Assembly (NCBI GenBank): GCA_963755635.1
Contig: CAVWKS010000036.1
Coordinates: forward strand, 248,001 to 312,000
Reading direction: 5' to 3'
Source of the DNA: AC-32 sp963755635
Lineage (GTDB): Bacteria > Actinomycetota > Thermoleophilia > Gaiellales > Gaiellaceae
Length of the DNA stretch: 64,000 nt
How positions within the stretch are numbered: the stretch's first letter is position 1; every line of letters starts with the position of its first letter. A program made the position numbers and the translations under genes. This document shows, in pieces, positions 56,414 to 63,603 of this stretch. A model generated the notes under the pieces. It was given only the letters and a program-made list of their open reading frames with translations, searched no databases and was not told the DNA's origin.

Positions 56414-57259
56414 CTACGAATAGCCGAGCTCCTGCATCAGCTCGCCGGCCTCGGCCTCGACCTCGTCGACCTGCTCGCGCGTCAGGTTGCGGTGCCAGCG
56501 GCCGACCGACTCGGCGTGCATTCCCTGGAGCGCCTCTGCGAGGAGAGCCGGGTCGGCGCCGAGGTGCGCGGCCAGCGGTTCCGAGGCCGTCTCGGGCTCG
56601 GTGGCGAGCGCCTCGTAATGAACGTCGACCGTGCTCGAGGGCGCGAACCGGGCCGCGGTCACGTAGCGCCGCCAGGCCCAGCCCGCGCGCCGCGCCTCGC
56701 TTGCGTCGTCGAACTCCTCGCGCCGCTCCGGCTCGACCCAGAAGCGGGGGTGCTCGCCGTAGGGCTCGCCGATGTCGTCGCGCCCGGGACGCCCGGCGCG
56801 CAGCCAGCCCTTCTGGACGAGTGAGGCCGCCACGTCTCGGGGATCGCGGATCATGTGCACCACCACCGCCTGCGGATAGGCGCGCAGCGCCGCCGGGAGG
56901 ACGAACGCCGTCTCGGGCGACTGCTCGACGGCCCGCAGCCCGCGCACGAGCCCGTAGCGCCTGACGCGCTCGAGCATCCGGCGCAGCTCGGCCGCTGCAG
57001 CCTCCTCGTCGGTTCCGAAGAGCGCCGGGATCGCCGCCTTCCACGGGCCGAGCTCACCGAGATCGGCGAAGCCCGGCACGCGCCCGATCGAGCGGGCGAC
57101 AAAGCTCGTCCCCGACCGTGGCGAGCCGAGCACGAAGACGGGCCGCTCGGTGACCAGGTCGACGTCGCGAAACGCGCGCCGGCCCGAGCGCGCGAGCACA
57201 CGGGCAACCGCCGCGCCGTAGAGACGCAGGTTCCGTGCGGCTCCGGTTGGCGCGGCCAA
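56414..57259 (-). CDS. Sulfotransferase family protein
   Basis: A 281-residue PAPS-dependent sulfotransferase: RPVFVLGSPRSGTSFVARSI (PSB loop), then VVVHMIRDPRDVAASLVQKGWL (3'-phosphate motif with R-D-P-R), and the C-terminal HYEALATEPETASEPLAAHLG. TTG 57259 (LAAPTGAARNLRLYG) is the only start consistent with the upstream gene; the frame further upstream is shadow sequence. It lies 10 bp upstream of the second sulfotransferase, with which it probably forms an operon. A pair of divergent paralogs suggests two acceptor substrates. Confidence 0.85.
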   Translation of the reverse strand: MAAPTGAARNLRLYGAAVARVLARSGRRAFRDVDLVTERPVFVLGSPRSGTSFVARSIGRVPGFADLGELGPWKAAIPALFGTDEEAAAAELRRMLERVRRYGLVRGLRAVEQSPETAFVLPAALRAYPQAVVVHMIRDPRDVAASLVQKGWLRAGRPGRDDIGEPYGEHPRFWVEPERREEFDDASEARRAGWAWRRYVTAARFAPSSTVDVHYEALATEPETASEPLAAHLGADPALLAEALQGMHAESVGRWHRNLTREQVDEVEAEAGELMQELGYS

Positions 57260-57270
57260 GGACGCGGAGC

Positions 57271-57639
57271 CTAGCGCCCGGCCAACGCGCGGACGGCGTC
57301 CTCGAGCTCCGCGCAGATCTCGGCCGCCACGTAGACCGTCCACGGGTGCGGCTTGCGGCTGCCGGTCCAGGCGACGACCGGCCGGCCGATCGCATGGGCG
57401 TGCCACGCCTCCATCGCCGTCCCCTCGTCGGGCTCGGTGAAGTCGGCGAGCACCGCGTCGCAGGACTCGATGTCCACGAGGTCGCCCTCGACGATCTCCG
57501 CCTCGTTCCCCTCGGTGCGCCCGCGGAAGTCGCGCCGCATCGGGTCGACCGGCTCCCAGCCGAGCTCGCGGACGAGCTCGACCGCGCGCCGGCGGTACTC
57601 GTCGGCGAACGGCGGACCGGCGAGGTAGACGCGCGGCAC
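57271..57639 (-). CDS. Nucleoside 2-deoxyribosyltransferase-like protein
   Basis: 122 residues of the NDT/DNPH1 fold: PRVYLAGPPFADEYRRRAVELVRELG, DPMRRDFRGRTEGNEAEIVEGDLVDIESCDAVLADF and the catalytic-type EGTAMEAWHAHAIGRPVVAW (GT-x-x-E). These enzymes cleave or exchange the base of (deoxy)nucleosides or their monophosphates. GTG 57639 lies 6 nt after TACTGT (minus), and the gene is divergent from queF with overlapping promoters. Function with deazaguanine or ordinary nucleotides is undetermined. Confidence 0.82.
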   Translation of the reverse strand: MPRVYLAGPPFADEYRRRAVELVRELGWEPVDPMRRDFRGRTEGNEAEIVEGDLVDIESCDAVLADFTEPDEGTAMEAWHAHAIGRPVVAWTGSRKPHPWTVYVAAEICAELEDAVRALAGR

Positions 57640-57658
57640 GCGCGTACAGTACGCAGCA
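57639..57658. promoter_or_regulatory. Overlapping divergent leaderless promoters of queF and the NDT-like gene
   Basis: The 18 bp between the start codons contain GTACAGTAC. The plus strand reads TACAGT (57645-57650) with 7 nt to ATG 57658. The minus strand reads TACTGT (57651-57646) with 6 nt to GTG 57639. The two -10 boxes occupy the same bases on opposite strands, so polymerase can load in only one direction at a time. Confidence 0.6.
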
Positions 57659-58032
57659 TGGAGCGCTCGACAGATTTCGTCGCGCTCGGCCATGCCGGCT
57701 CCGAGCACTACGCGGGCCTTGAGACTTTCGAGAACCCGGGCGTCTCGAGCGTGGAGATGCGCAGCGACGAGCTGACCGCCGTCTGCCCGATCACCGGGCA
57801 GCCCGACCTCTACGTCGCGACGATCTCGTACCGGCCGAAGGCTCTCTGCCTGGAATCGAAGTCGGTCAAGCTCTACCTCAGCTCGTTCCGCAACGAGGGC
57901 GCGTTCTGCGAGGCGCTCGCGGTGCGGATCCGGGACGACGTCGCCGCCGCGCTCGAGCTGGACGCGGCCGACGTGACCGTGGCGCTGGAGCAAAAGGCAC
58001 GCGGCGGGATCACGATCACCGCGACGGCGTAA
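57658..58032 (+). CDS. queF: NADPH-dependent 7-cyano-7-deazaguanine reductase QueF
   Basis: Reduces preQ0 nitrile to preQ1 amine in queuosine synthesis. 124 residues, unimodular (YkvM-like): thioimide-forming Cys43 in LTAVCPITGQPD, Asp50, the QueF motif ESKSVKLYLSSFRNEGAF and FCE. ATG 57658 is fixed by the MERSTDFVALG N-terminus. No queC, queD or queE is adjacent. The bidirectional promoter suggests linkage to the divergent nucleoside-transferase-like gene. Confidence 0.95.
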   Translation: MERSTDFVALGHAGSEHYAGLETFENPGVSSVEMRSDELTAVCPITGQPDLYVATISYRPKALCLESKSVKLYLSSFRNEGAFCEALAVRIRDDVAAALELDAADVTVALEQKARGGITITATA

Positions 58033-58036
58033 GACC

Positions 58037-58885
58037 GTGCGAGTCGAGCGGCACGGCGCTGCGAATTCGTTCCTCGCGCAGGCCGGAGAGTTCCTGAGCG
58101 CGCGGGAGGCGGAGCACAACCTGATCCTCGGGCTGTCGGGCCGGCTCCGCACCGACCCGCGCACCTACGGTGAGGATCCGTACTTCGCGGTCGCGCTGGA
58201 CGGCGAGCGGATCGTGGCGGTCACGATGCGCACGCCGCCGCACAACCTGATCCTCTCCGAGGTCGACGACGACGAGGCGCTCGCGCCGCTCGCGGACGAC
58301 GCGCAGGACGCATTCGGATCGCTACCCGGAATCGGCGGCCCGCGCGCAGCGGTGGAACGATTCGTCCCGCTCTGGCAAGAGCGCACCGGCGTCTCCGGCC
58401 GCGTGGTCATGCGGCTGCGGATCTACCGGGCGGAGCACGTCGACCGGCCCGCCGGGGTTCCCGGTGCGATGCGCCCTTACGAGGAACGCGATCGCGAGCT
58501 GGTGATCTCCTGGATGGACGCGTTCGTCGACGAGGCGATGACCGAACCGCCGCCGGAGACCTCGGAGGAGTGGCTCGAGCGCCGCGAGGCCGACCCCGAC
58601 AGCGGGATCCTCATGTGGGAGGTCGACGGCACGGCGGTCAGCATGGGCGGCTACGGCGGGCCGACGCCGAACGGTGCCCGGGTCGGGCCGATCTACACCC
58701 CGCCGAGCCAGCGCCGGCGCGGGTACGGCAGCGTGCTGACCGCCGACCTGACGCAGATGCTGCTCGACAGCGGCAACCGCTTCTGCTTCCTCTTCACCGA
58801 CCTCGCGAACCCGACGTCGAACTCGATCTACCAGCAGATCGGCTACCGGCCGGTCAGCGACTCTGATCAGTGGGCGTTCGACTAG
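58037..58885 (+). CDS. GNAT-family N-acetyltransferase
   Basis: 282 residues. The C-terminal half is a GNAT domain with VGPIYTPPSQRRRGYGSVLTADLTQ (acetyl-CoA pyrophosphate loop R-R-R-G-Y-G-S) and NPTSNSIYQQIGYRPVSD. The N-terminal half (AREAEHNLILGLSGRL...) is a second degenerate GNAT-like lobe, as in DUF-GNAT fusions. GTG 58037 lies 4 bp after the queF stop, so the genes are cotranscribed. Substrate unknown. Confidence 0.88.
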   Translation: MRVERHGAANSFLAQAGEFLSAREAEHNLILGLSGRLRTDPRTYGEDPYFAVALDGERIVAVTMRTPPHNLILSEVDDDEALAPLADDAQDAFGSLPGIGGPRAAVERFVPLWQERTGVSGRVVMRLRIYRAEHVDRPAGVPGAMRPYEERDRELVISWMDAFVDEAMTEPPPETSEEWLERREADPDSGILMWEVDGTAVSMGGYGGPTPNGARVGPIYTPPSQRRRGYGSVLTADLTQMLLDSGNRFCFLFTDLANPTSNSIYQQIGYRPVSDSDQWAFD

Positions 58886-58892
58886 GGAAGGC

Positions 58893-59315
58893 TTAGCCGC
58901 AGCGCTTCTCGCCCATGCGCCCCGCCAGCACGGGCTCCTCGGACTCGAGCCCGTCGAAGCACAGGCCGCAGAGGACGACTGCATCCTTCGCGAGATGCAG
59001 GAGGTGCGCCCGGAGCTTGATCGGCAGCTTCCCCGCCGACATGTCCGCGAGAAAGCGGCCCGTCTCGGCCTCCTGGGCCGGCGTTCCGCGCTCGGTGAAG
59101 TGGTGCAGCGGTACCTGGATCTGCCGCAGCTTGCGGATGTCGCGGAGAGACAGCCTCACCGCGCGGCGCTGAGCCGCGTCGAGCTTGCACGGCTTGACCG
59201 GACGCGATGCTGTCGTCGATCGCGACGTCGTCGTCGCCGGCGCCGCGTGCCGCGCGGCGCCGCATCCCGCGGCTGTCACCGTAACGAGCAAGAGGACCGT
59301 CACGCGTGAGGCCAT
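58893..59315 (-). CDS. Small secreted or lipoprotein, unknown function
   Basis: 140 residues with signal peptide/lipobox MASRVTVLLLVTVTAAGCGAA, a Thr/Ser-rich linker and a helical domain RRAVRLSLRDIRKLRQIQVPLHHFTERGTPAQEAETGRFLADMS...LCGLCFDGLES. Family not recognised. ATG 59315 lies 7 nt after TACCGT (minus, 59323-59328), a leaderless arrangement. It converges with the GNAT gene, with only 7 bp between their stops. Confidence 0.7.
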   Translation of the reverse strand: MASRVTVLLLVTVTAAGCGAARHAAPATTTSRSTTASRPVKPCKLDAAQRRAVRLSLRDIRKLRQIQVPLHHFTERGTPAQEAETGRFLADMSAGKLPIKLRAHLLHLAKDAVVLCGLCFDGLESEEPVLAGRMGEKRCG

Positions 59316-59344
59316 CTCGAGGACGGTAGCCGGACCGCAGCAGT

Positions 59345-59370
59345 GAGGGGCGCGGTCGCCCGCGCCCCTC
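59345..59370 (-). terminator. Hairpin terminator of the PKD/Ig-like protein gene
   Basis: Perfect 10-bp stem GAGGGGCGCG / CGCGCCCCTC around a 6-nt loop, 9 bp beyond the stop of the leftward gene at 59380. No T-run, as usual in high-GC genomes. Confidence 0.7.
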
Positions 59371-59379
59371 GCCTGTCAG

Positions 59380-61788
59380 CTAGCAGAACGTGGCGACGAT
59401 CGTGCCGGTGCCCGGGTGGCCCGGGTTGGGGTCGTAGCCGGGATCGGTGCGAACGACCACGACGCTGCCCCACGTTCCGGAGATCGTGCTGCCGGACTGC
59501 GTGACCGAGCTTGCGACGACCACGCCCATGTAGGACGGAACGGTGTCCGGCGGTCGCGAGCTGTTGCCGGTGCGGGTCGTGAAGCTCGTCCCGCAGACGT
59601 CGGCCGGGCTCGTCGACGGCAGGGTCGCGACGTCGGCGGCAAAGCCCTTGAAGGAGGCCGGCGCGAACCCGCCCGAGAGGCTGTTCAGGCTCGACCAGGA
59701 GGAGCTCCACCAGGTGACCGTGCTCGAGCCTGCGCCCGCGACGGTCAGGTCGCCGAGGGTGAAGGCGCCGCGGCTCGGGAAGGCGAAGACGACGACCTGG
59801 GCGCTGTCGGATGAGCCGAGGTAGTAGGCGTCGCCTGCGAACGTCGCGGTGATCGTCTTCGGCCCGAGCGAGCCCGAGACGCTGATCGAGCAGCTCACGT
59901 TGCCCGAGGCGTCGGTCACGCCGCTGCAGGTCTGGCCGTCCAGCGTGAACGTGACGGTCTGGCCGGCCGGTGAGGGCGGCGGAGAGCCGCCGTCGCCGTC
60001 GCTGTCGTTCGCGCCGTCCTCGACGAGCGTCGCGCTGACGGTCAGCGTGCCGCCGGTGAGGATCACCGTCGGCCCGGTGTACGTGAGCGTCGTCTCCTCG
60101 CGCGTGATCGTGAACGGTGCGCTGTCGGAGCTGGGCCCGTAGACGGAGTCGCCGGCGAAGCTCGCGGTGACCGTGTACGAGCCGGGCACCTGCGTCAGCG
60201 TCAGCGTGCAGGACGCGGCGCCGGACACGTCTGTCGTCCCAGAGCACGACTGAGTCCCGAGCGCGAACGAGACCGTCTCGTTCGCGAGCGGGTCGGAGGT
60301 GGCGCCGTCGACGAGCGTTGCGCCGAGGGTGACGGAATCGTGGTAGTCGCCCGTCGTCGCGCCGGTGTAGGTGGTGACGGTCGAGCGCTGGACGACGGTG
60401 ACGGTCTGGACGGAAGTGTCGGTCGCACCGGTGTCATCGGTGACCGTCAGCGTCACCGTGTACGTGCCCGCGGCGGCATAGGTGTGGCTCGGCGTGGCGC
60501 CTGATGCGGTGCCGCCGTCGCCGAAGCTCCACTGGTAATCGATGATGTAGCCGCCGGCATTGTTCGAGTGCGAGCTCGTGCCGTCGAACGCGACCGGGTC
60601 GAGCGCGGGCGGCGAAGGCGGCGTCCAGGTGAACGCGGCGGTCGGGGCGACGGCGCCGAAGTTCAGCGCGCAGCCCGTGATCGCGTTGCTCCACTCCTGC
60701 TGGATCTCGTACGGGTTGTGGTTGATCAGCTGGTTGTAGTCGCCGACACCGTTGTTGGCGATCCGCGTGCCGAAGTCGAAGTTGCACTTGTCGCCGTTCT
60801 CGCCGGCGCCGTTGGTGTCGAACCAGCCGGCCCCGGTCGGGTCGGTGATCGTCTCGTTGTGCTCGTGGCTGATCACGTTCAGCTCGTGATCGGTCACGTC
60901 TCCGTTCGGCCGGGCGCTCGCGCTCCCGCTGTTGCAGTGGCCCGAGGCGAAGCCGATGTACGGCTCGTTGGCCCAGAGCGTGAGACCGTGCCCGCCGATG
61001 TTGAACGAGCTGTGGTACGCGCAGTACCGCGGCGAGAGGTTGAGAACGTTCCCGCAGTCCGAGAAATCGTCGAAGCAGGTCTCGACGTTGTCGGGCAGGA
61101 CGAGGAAGTAGATGTGGTCGAGCCCGCGCGGGAGGCTGTTCGCCTGGATGAAGTTGTCGAGCTCCGTCGCCTCCTGTGTCTCCGTGAGGCAGTTCGGGAC
61201 CGTGAGCGTGCCGTCCGTGGTCGGGCAGCCGGACTGCGTGGCGGGGAACGCGTTCGTGTCGGTCAGCGCGCCGGCGAACGTCTGCTGGTACTGGATGAAG
61301 GTGTTCGTCGAGTCGTCGTACTGGGTGTCCGTGGCGTAGACGTTCGTCACGCGACCGCTGTCGGCCGCCACGTCGGTCAGGAAGCGCTGGATCAGCGAGT
61401 GGTAGTTCGCCGTGACCGTGGAGCCCGGCGGCTCCCAGTAGACGACGTGCGTCGTGTGGGGGCCGAGCACCAGGGCTCCGCCGTGGTACGTCAGGTTGCA
61501 CGTGGGGTCTGGGCACGCCACGCGCGGTCCGCGCGGCCGTCTCGGGCTCTTCGGCTGCTGCCGGAGAAAGCGCTGGACAGACGTGGCCGCCGCGGGCAGC
61601 AACCGCGCGCGCTTGCTCTTGGCGGGCCGGTCGGGCATCACGCCGAGCGCGGGGCCGACGTGCGCGTTGGGTGCGCGGTGGCCCCGGTGCCGTGCGGCTG
61701 CAGCCGGCCCGGCTAGCAGCGCGGGAACGAACAGAATCAGCACGAGCGCTGCGAACATCGCGGCCCGGCACAAGCGTGCGCCTGTCAT
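59380..61788 (-). CDS. Large secreted metalloprotease-like protein with PKD and Ig-like domains
   Basis: 802 residues with a signal peptide (LCRAAMFAALVLILFVPALLAGPAAA). The N-terminal ~350 residues contain YHGGALVLGPHTTHVVYWEPPG and VISHEHNETITDPTGAGWFD...ENGDKCNF, resembling EXORDIUM/phosphate-induced or zinc-peptidase-like domains. A PKD domain (YQWSFGDGGTASGATPSHTYAAAGTYTVTLTV) and two Big_3-type Ig repeats (TVTASFAGDSVYGPSSDSAPF; TITATFAGDAYYLGSSDSAQV) follow, then a C-terminal domain ending TGTIVATFC. ATG 61788 has GAGGAGA upstream. Probably surface-attached or secreted; proteolysis is unproven. Confidence 0.82.
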   Translation of the reverse strand: MTGARLCRAAMFAALVLILFVPALLAGPAAAARHRGHRAPNAHVGPALGVMPDRPAKSKRARLLPAAATSVQRFLRQQPKSPRRPRGPRVACPDPTCNLTYHGGALVLGPHTTHVVYWEPPGSTVTANYHSLIQRFLTDVAADSGRVTNVYATDTQYDDSTNTFIQYQQTFAGALTDTNAFPATQSGCPTTDGTLTVPNCLTETQEATELDNFIQANSLPRGLDHIYFLVLPDNVETCFDDFSDCGNVLNLSPRYCAYHSSFNIGGHGLTLWANEPYIGFASGHCNSGSASARPNGDVTDHELNVISHEHNETITDPTGAGWFDTNGAGENGDKCNFDFGTRIANNGVGDYNQLINHNPYEIQQEWSNAITGCALNFGAVAPTAAFTWTPPSPPALDPVAFDGTSSHSNNAGGYIIDYQWSFGDGGTASGATPSHTYAAAGTYTVTLTVTDDTGATDTSVQTVTVVQRSTVTTYTGATTGDYHDSVTLGATLVDGATSDPLANETVSFALGTQSCSGTTDVSGAASCTLTLTQVPGSYTVTASFAGDSVYGPSSDSAPFTITREETTLTYTGPTVILTGGTLTVSATLVEDGANDSDGDGGSPPPSPAGQTVTFTLDGQTCSGVTDASGNVSCSISVSGSLGPKTITATFAGDAYYLGSSDSAQVVVFAFPSRGAFTLGDLTVAGAGSSTVTWWSSSWSSLNSLSGGFAPASFKGFAADVATLPSTSPADVCGTSFTTRTGNSSRPPDTVPSYMGVVVASSVTQSGSTISGTWGSVVVVRTDPGYDPNPGHPGTGTIVATFC

Positions 61789-61915
61789 GGCGGTCTTCTC
61801 CTCTCGCCCAGGCGGGGGCCGCGTCCCGCGCTAGGCATGAAAGTTGGCGGCACTTCCAGCCTGGAGAAACTTTCCGGATGTGTCAATCCCCCGGCGAGGT
61901 GGCAAGATCTGTTCG

Positions 61916-62203
61916 ATGGGGCCGCCCGCCGGGATCCGGTCGCTGCTCGTCCTCGCGGCGGCCTTGGCCTTCCTCGCGTCCGGGTTCGTCGGCTCGTGCT
62001 CGCGGGAGTCGTCGCGGTCGGCTTCAGGGCACGGCGCGTGCGCCCAGGCGCGCGTCGGCGGGCGCTCGGTCTGCTTGAAGCAGGGGGTCGCTTGCCGGCG
62101 GCGCTACGAGCGCGTCTACCGTTCGTACGGGCTCACCTGCCGGCTCGGGGCGACGGGCAACAAGCTGCGCGAGCGTTCCTACATCGGTCCAGCGAACCCC
62201 TGA
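61916..62203 (+). CDS. Small secreted cysteine-containing protein
   Basis: 95 residues with signal peptide MGPPAGIRSLLVLAAALAFLASG and five cysteines in the mature part (SCSRES, HGACAQ, VCLKQGVACRRRYE, LTCRLG). No family recognised. ATG 61916 gives the best signal peptide. It overlaps no gene and ends 1 bp before the convergent cupin gene stop. No clear promoter. Confidence 0.65.
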   Translation: MGPPAGIRSLLVLAAALAFLASGFVGSCSRESSRSASGHGACAQARVGGRSVCLKQGVACRRRYERVYRSYGLTCRLGATGNKLRERSYIGPANP

Positions 62204-62204
62204 G

Positions 62205-62747
62205 CTATTCGGGCAGCCAGCCCTCGCGGACCGGGCCGGGCTTGCGCGGAGCGAACCGCGCGTACGCCTGCTTCGGGTCGCTCGTCTCCACGTCGACGCT
62301 CGCGTTGTGCCGGCGCGCGGTCTCGTCGACCGAGTAGCCACCCCAGTTCGGCCCGACCGACTTGTCGCGCGCGCCGAGCGCCAGCACGAGGCAAGGGCCG
62401 TCGCCCGCGCCGACGATCACGTGCTTCGTCTCGGGCGGGCAGTGGACGAAGTCCCAGCGGCGCAGCGGCCGCTCCTCGCCTTCGATCAGCAGGATCGCTT
62501 CGCCTGAGAGGACCATGAAATCCTCCTGATCGGCCTCCCAGTGGTACATCGCCATCGGCTCGCCCGGATCGAGCGCGACCAAATGCACGCCGACCTGGCC
62601 GAACTCAGGGTCGCCTTCGAGATGGGAGTACGCGCCGCGTCCCTCGCTGGCCCACCAGGTGGCATCACGCGCGTTGAGGACGAACCAGCCCTCGCCCTTC
62701 GGGACAAGCCCGTGCTCCGTCTCTTCCAGTCGCGCCTCCGGAACCAC
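62205..62747 (-). CDS. Cupin-domain protein
   Basis: 180 residues. Double-stranded beta-helix with YHWEADQEDFMVLSGEAILLIEGEE (motif 1) and WDFVHCPPETKHVIVGAGDGPCLVLALG (motif 2). Metal ligands His, Glu and His are present. An N-terminal EGWFVLNARDATWW segment and a C-terminal tail (GYSVDETARRHNASVDVETS) extend it. GTG 62747 lies 8 nt after TAACCT (minus, 62756-62761). It is separated from the upstream MshEN gene by 15 bp. Function unknown; the fold suggests binding or modification of a small metabolite. Confidence 0.82.
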   Translation of the reverse strand: MVPEARLEETEHGLVPKGEGWFVLNARDATWWASEGRGAYSHLEGDPEFGQVGVHLVALDPGEPMAMYHWEADQEDFMVLSGEAILLIEGEERPLRRWDFVHCPPETKHVIVGAGDGPCLVLALGARDKSVGPNWGGYSVDETARRHNASVDVETSDPKQAYARFAPRKPGPVREGWLPE

Positions 62748-62762
62748 CGGCGCGCAGGTTAG

Positions 62763-63551
62763 CTACCTGCGGACGTCCCAGCGGGCCGGGTCGAAACCGA
62801 ACGTCTCGACCAGCCGCTTGCCCTTCTCTGCCTCGGCGGCTGCGCGCTCGCGGCTGTACGACCACACGTTCTCGCGCTCGTCGTCGTGCAGGCGCTCGAT
62901 CTCCACAGCCTCCGGGTCCTCCTTGTCGATGTACTCGGAGGCGTAGTCGGCGGCGTCGAGGAAGTTCGGGCCTTCGTAGAGCACCTTCCGCGTGCGGCGG
63001 TCGCCGGCGAAGGCGGCGGCGTAGACCAGATAGGCGGGCTGCCCGGGCGGCACCGGGACGCTGACGCTGCGCACGTCGTCCGGAACATCCTTGGTGTCTA
63101 GGCCGACCCCGTGCTGCTCGGCCAGCGCGAGCGCGAGGGTCACGCCCGAGATGTAGCCGAGCCGGACGAGAATCGCGCCGAGGCGGCGGTCCTGGTGCAC
63201 CCGCTTCTCCGCCAGCGCCTCCTGGAGCTGCTCCTCCGTGAGGAGGCCGCCGTCGAGGAGCACCGCGCCGAGTGGGCGCCACGGGCCCTCGAAGCGCTCG
63301 AAGGTGACGTCAGCGTCGTCTTCCCACTCTTCCTCCTGGCTCCGCGAGCGAAGCTCGACGCCGTGCTGTCGCGCCAGCGCGCGGGCGAGCTCCGTGCCGG
63401 TCATCGCGCCCTGGCCGACGAGGATCTGGCCAAGCTTCTGCCCGGTGCGCCGCTGCTCTGTGAGCGCGCGCTCGAGCTCTTCCCGGCTCAGAAGCCCCTC
63501 GTCGAGGAGAAGCGATCCGAGCTGCTGCCACGGAAAATTGGCCTGATCCAT
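62763..63551 (-). CDS. Orphan tandem MshEN (GspE N-terminal) domain protein
   Basis: 262 residues with two MshEN_N-type repeats: LGSLLLDEGLLSREELERALTEQRRTGQKLGQILVGQGAMTGTELARALARQHGVEL and LGAVLLDGGLLTEEQLQEALAEKRVHQDRRLGAILVRLGYISGVTLALALAEQHGV. A conserved C-terminal region YLVYAAAFAGDRRTRKVLYEGPNFLDAADYASEYID follows. MshEN domains bind c-di-GMP in type II secretion and pilus ATPases, but no ATPase domain or pilus genes are here, so this looks like a stand-alone sensor. Its ATG is 63551. Confidence 0.8.
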   Translation of the reverse strand: MDQANFPWQQLGSLLLDEGLLSREELERALTEQRRTGQKLGQILVGQGAMTGTELARALARQHGVELRSRSQEEEWEDDADVTFERFEGPWRPLGAVLLDGGLLTEEQLQEALAEKRVHQDRRLGAILVRLGYISGVTLALALAEQHGVGLDTKDVPDDVRSVSVPVPPGQPAYLVYAAAFAGDRRTRKVLYEGPNFLDAADYASEYIDKEDPEAVEIERLHDDERENVWSYSRERAAAEAEKGKRLVETFGFDPARWDVRR

Positions 63552-63603
63552 GGCTCCGGTATCGGCAGCGGCCGCCGTCCCCTAAAGATCCCAACGACGG
63601 CTT

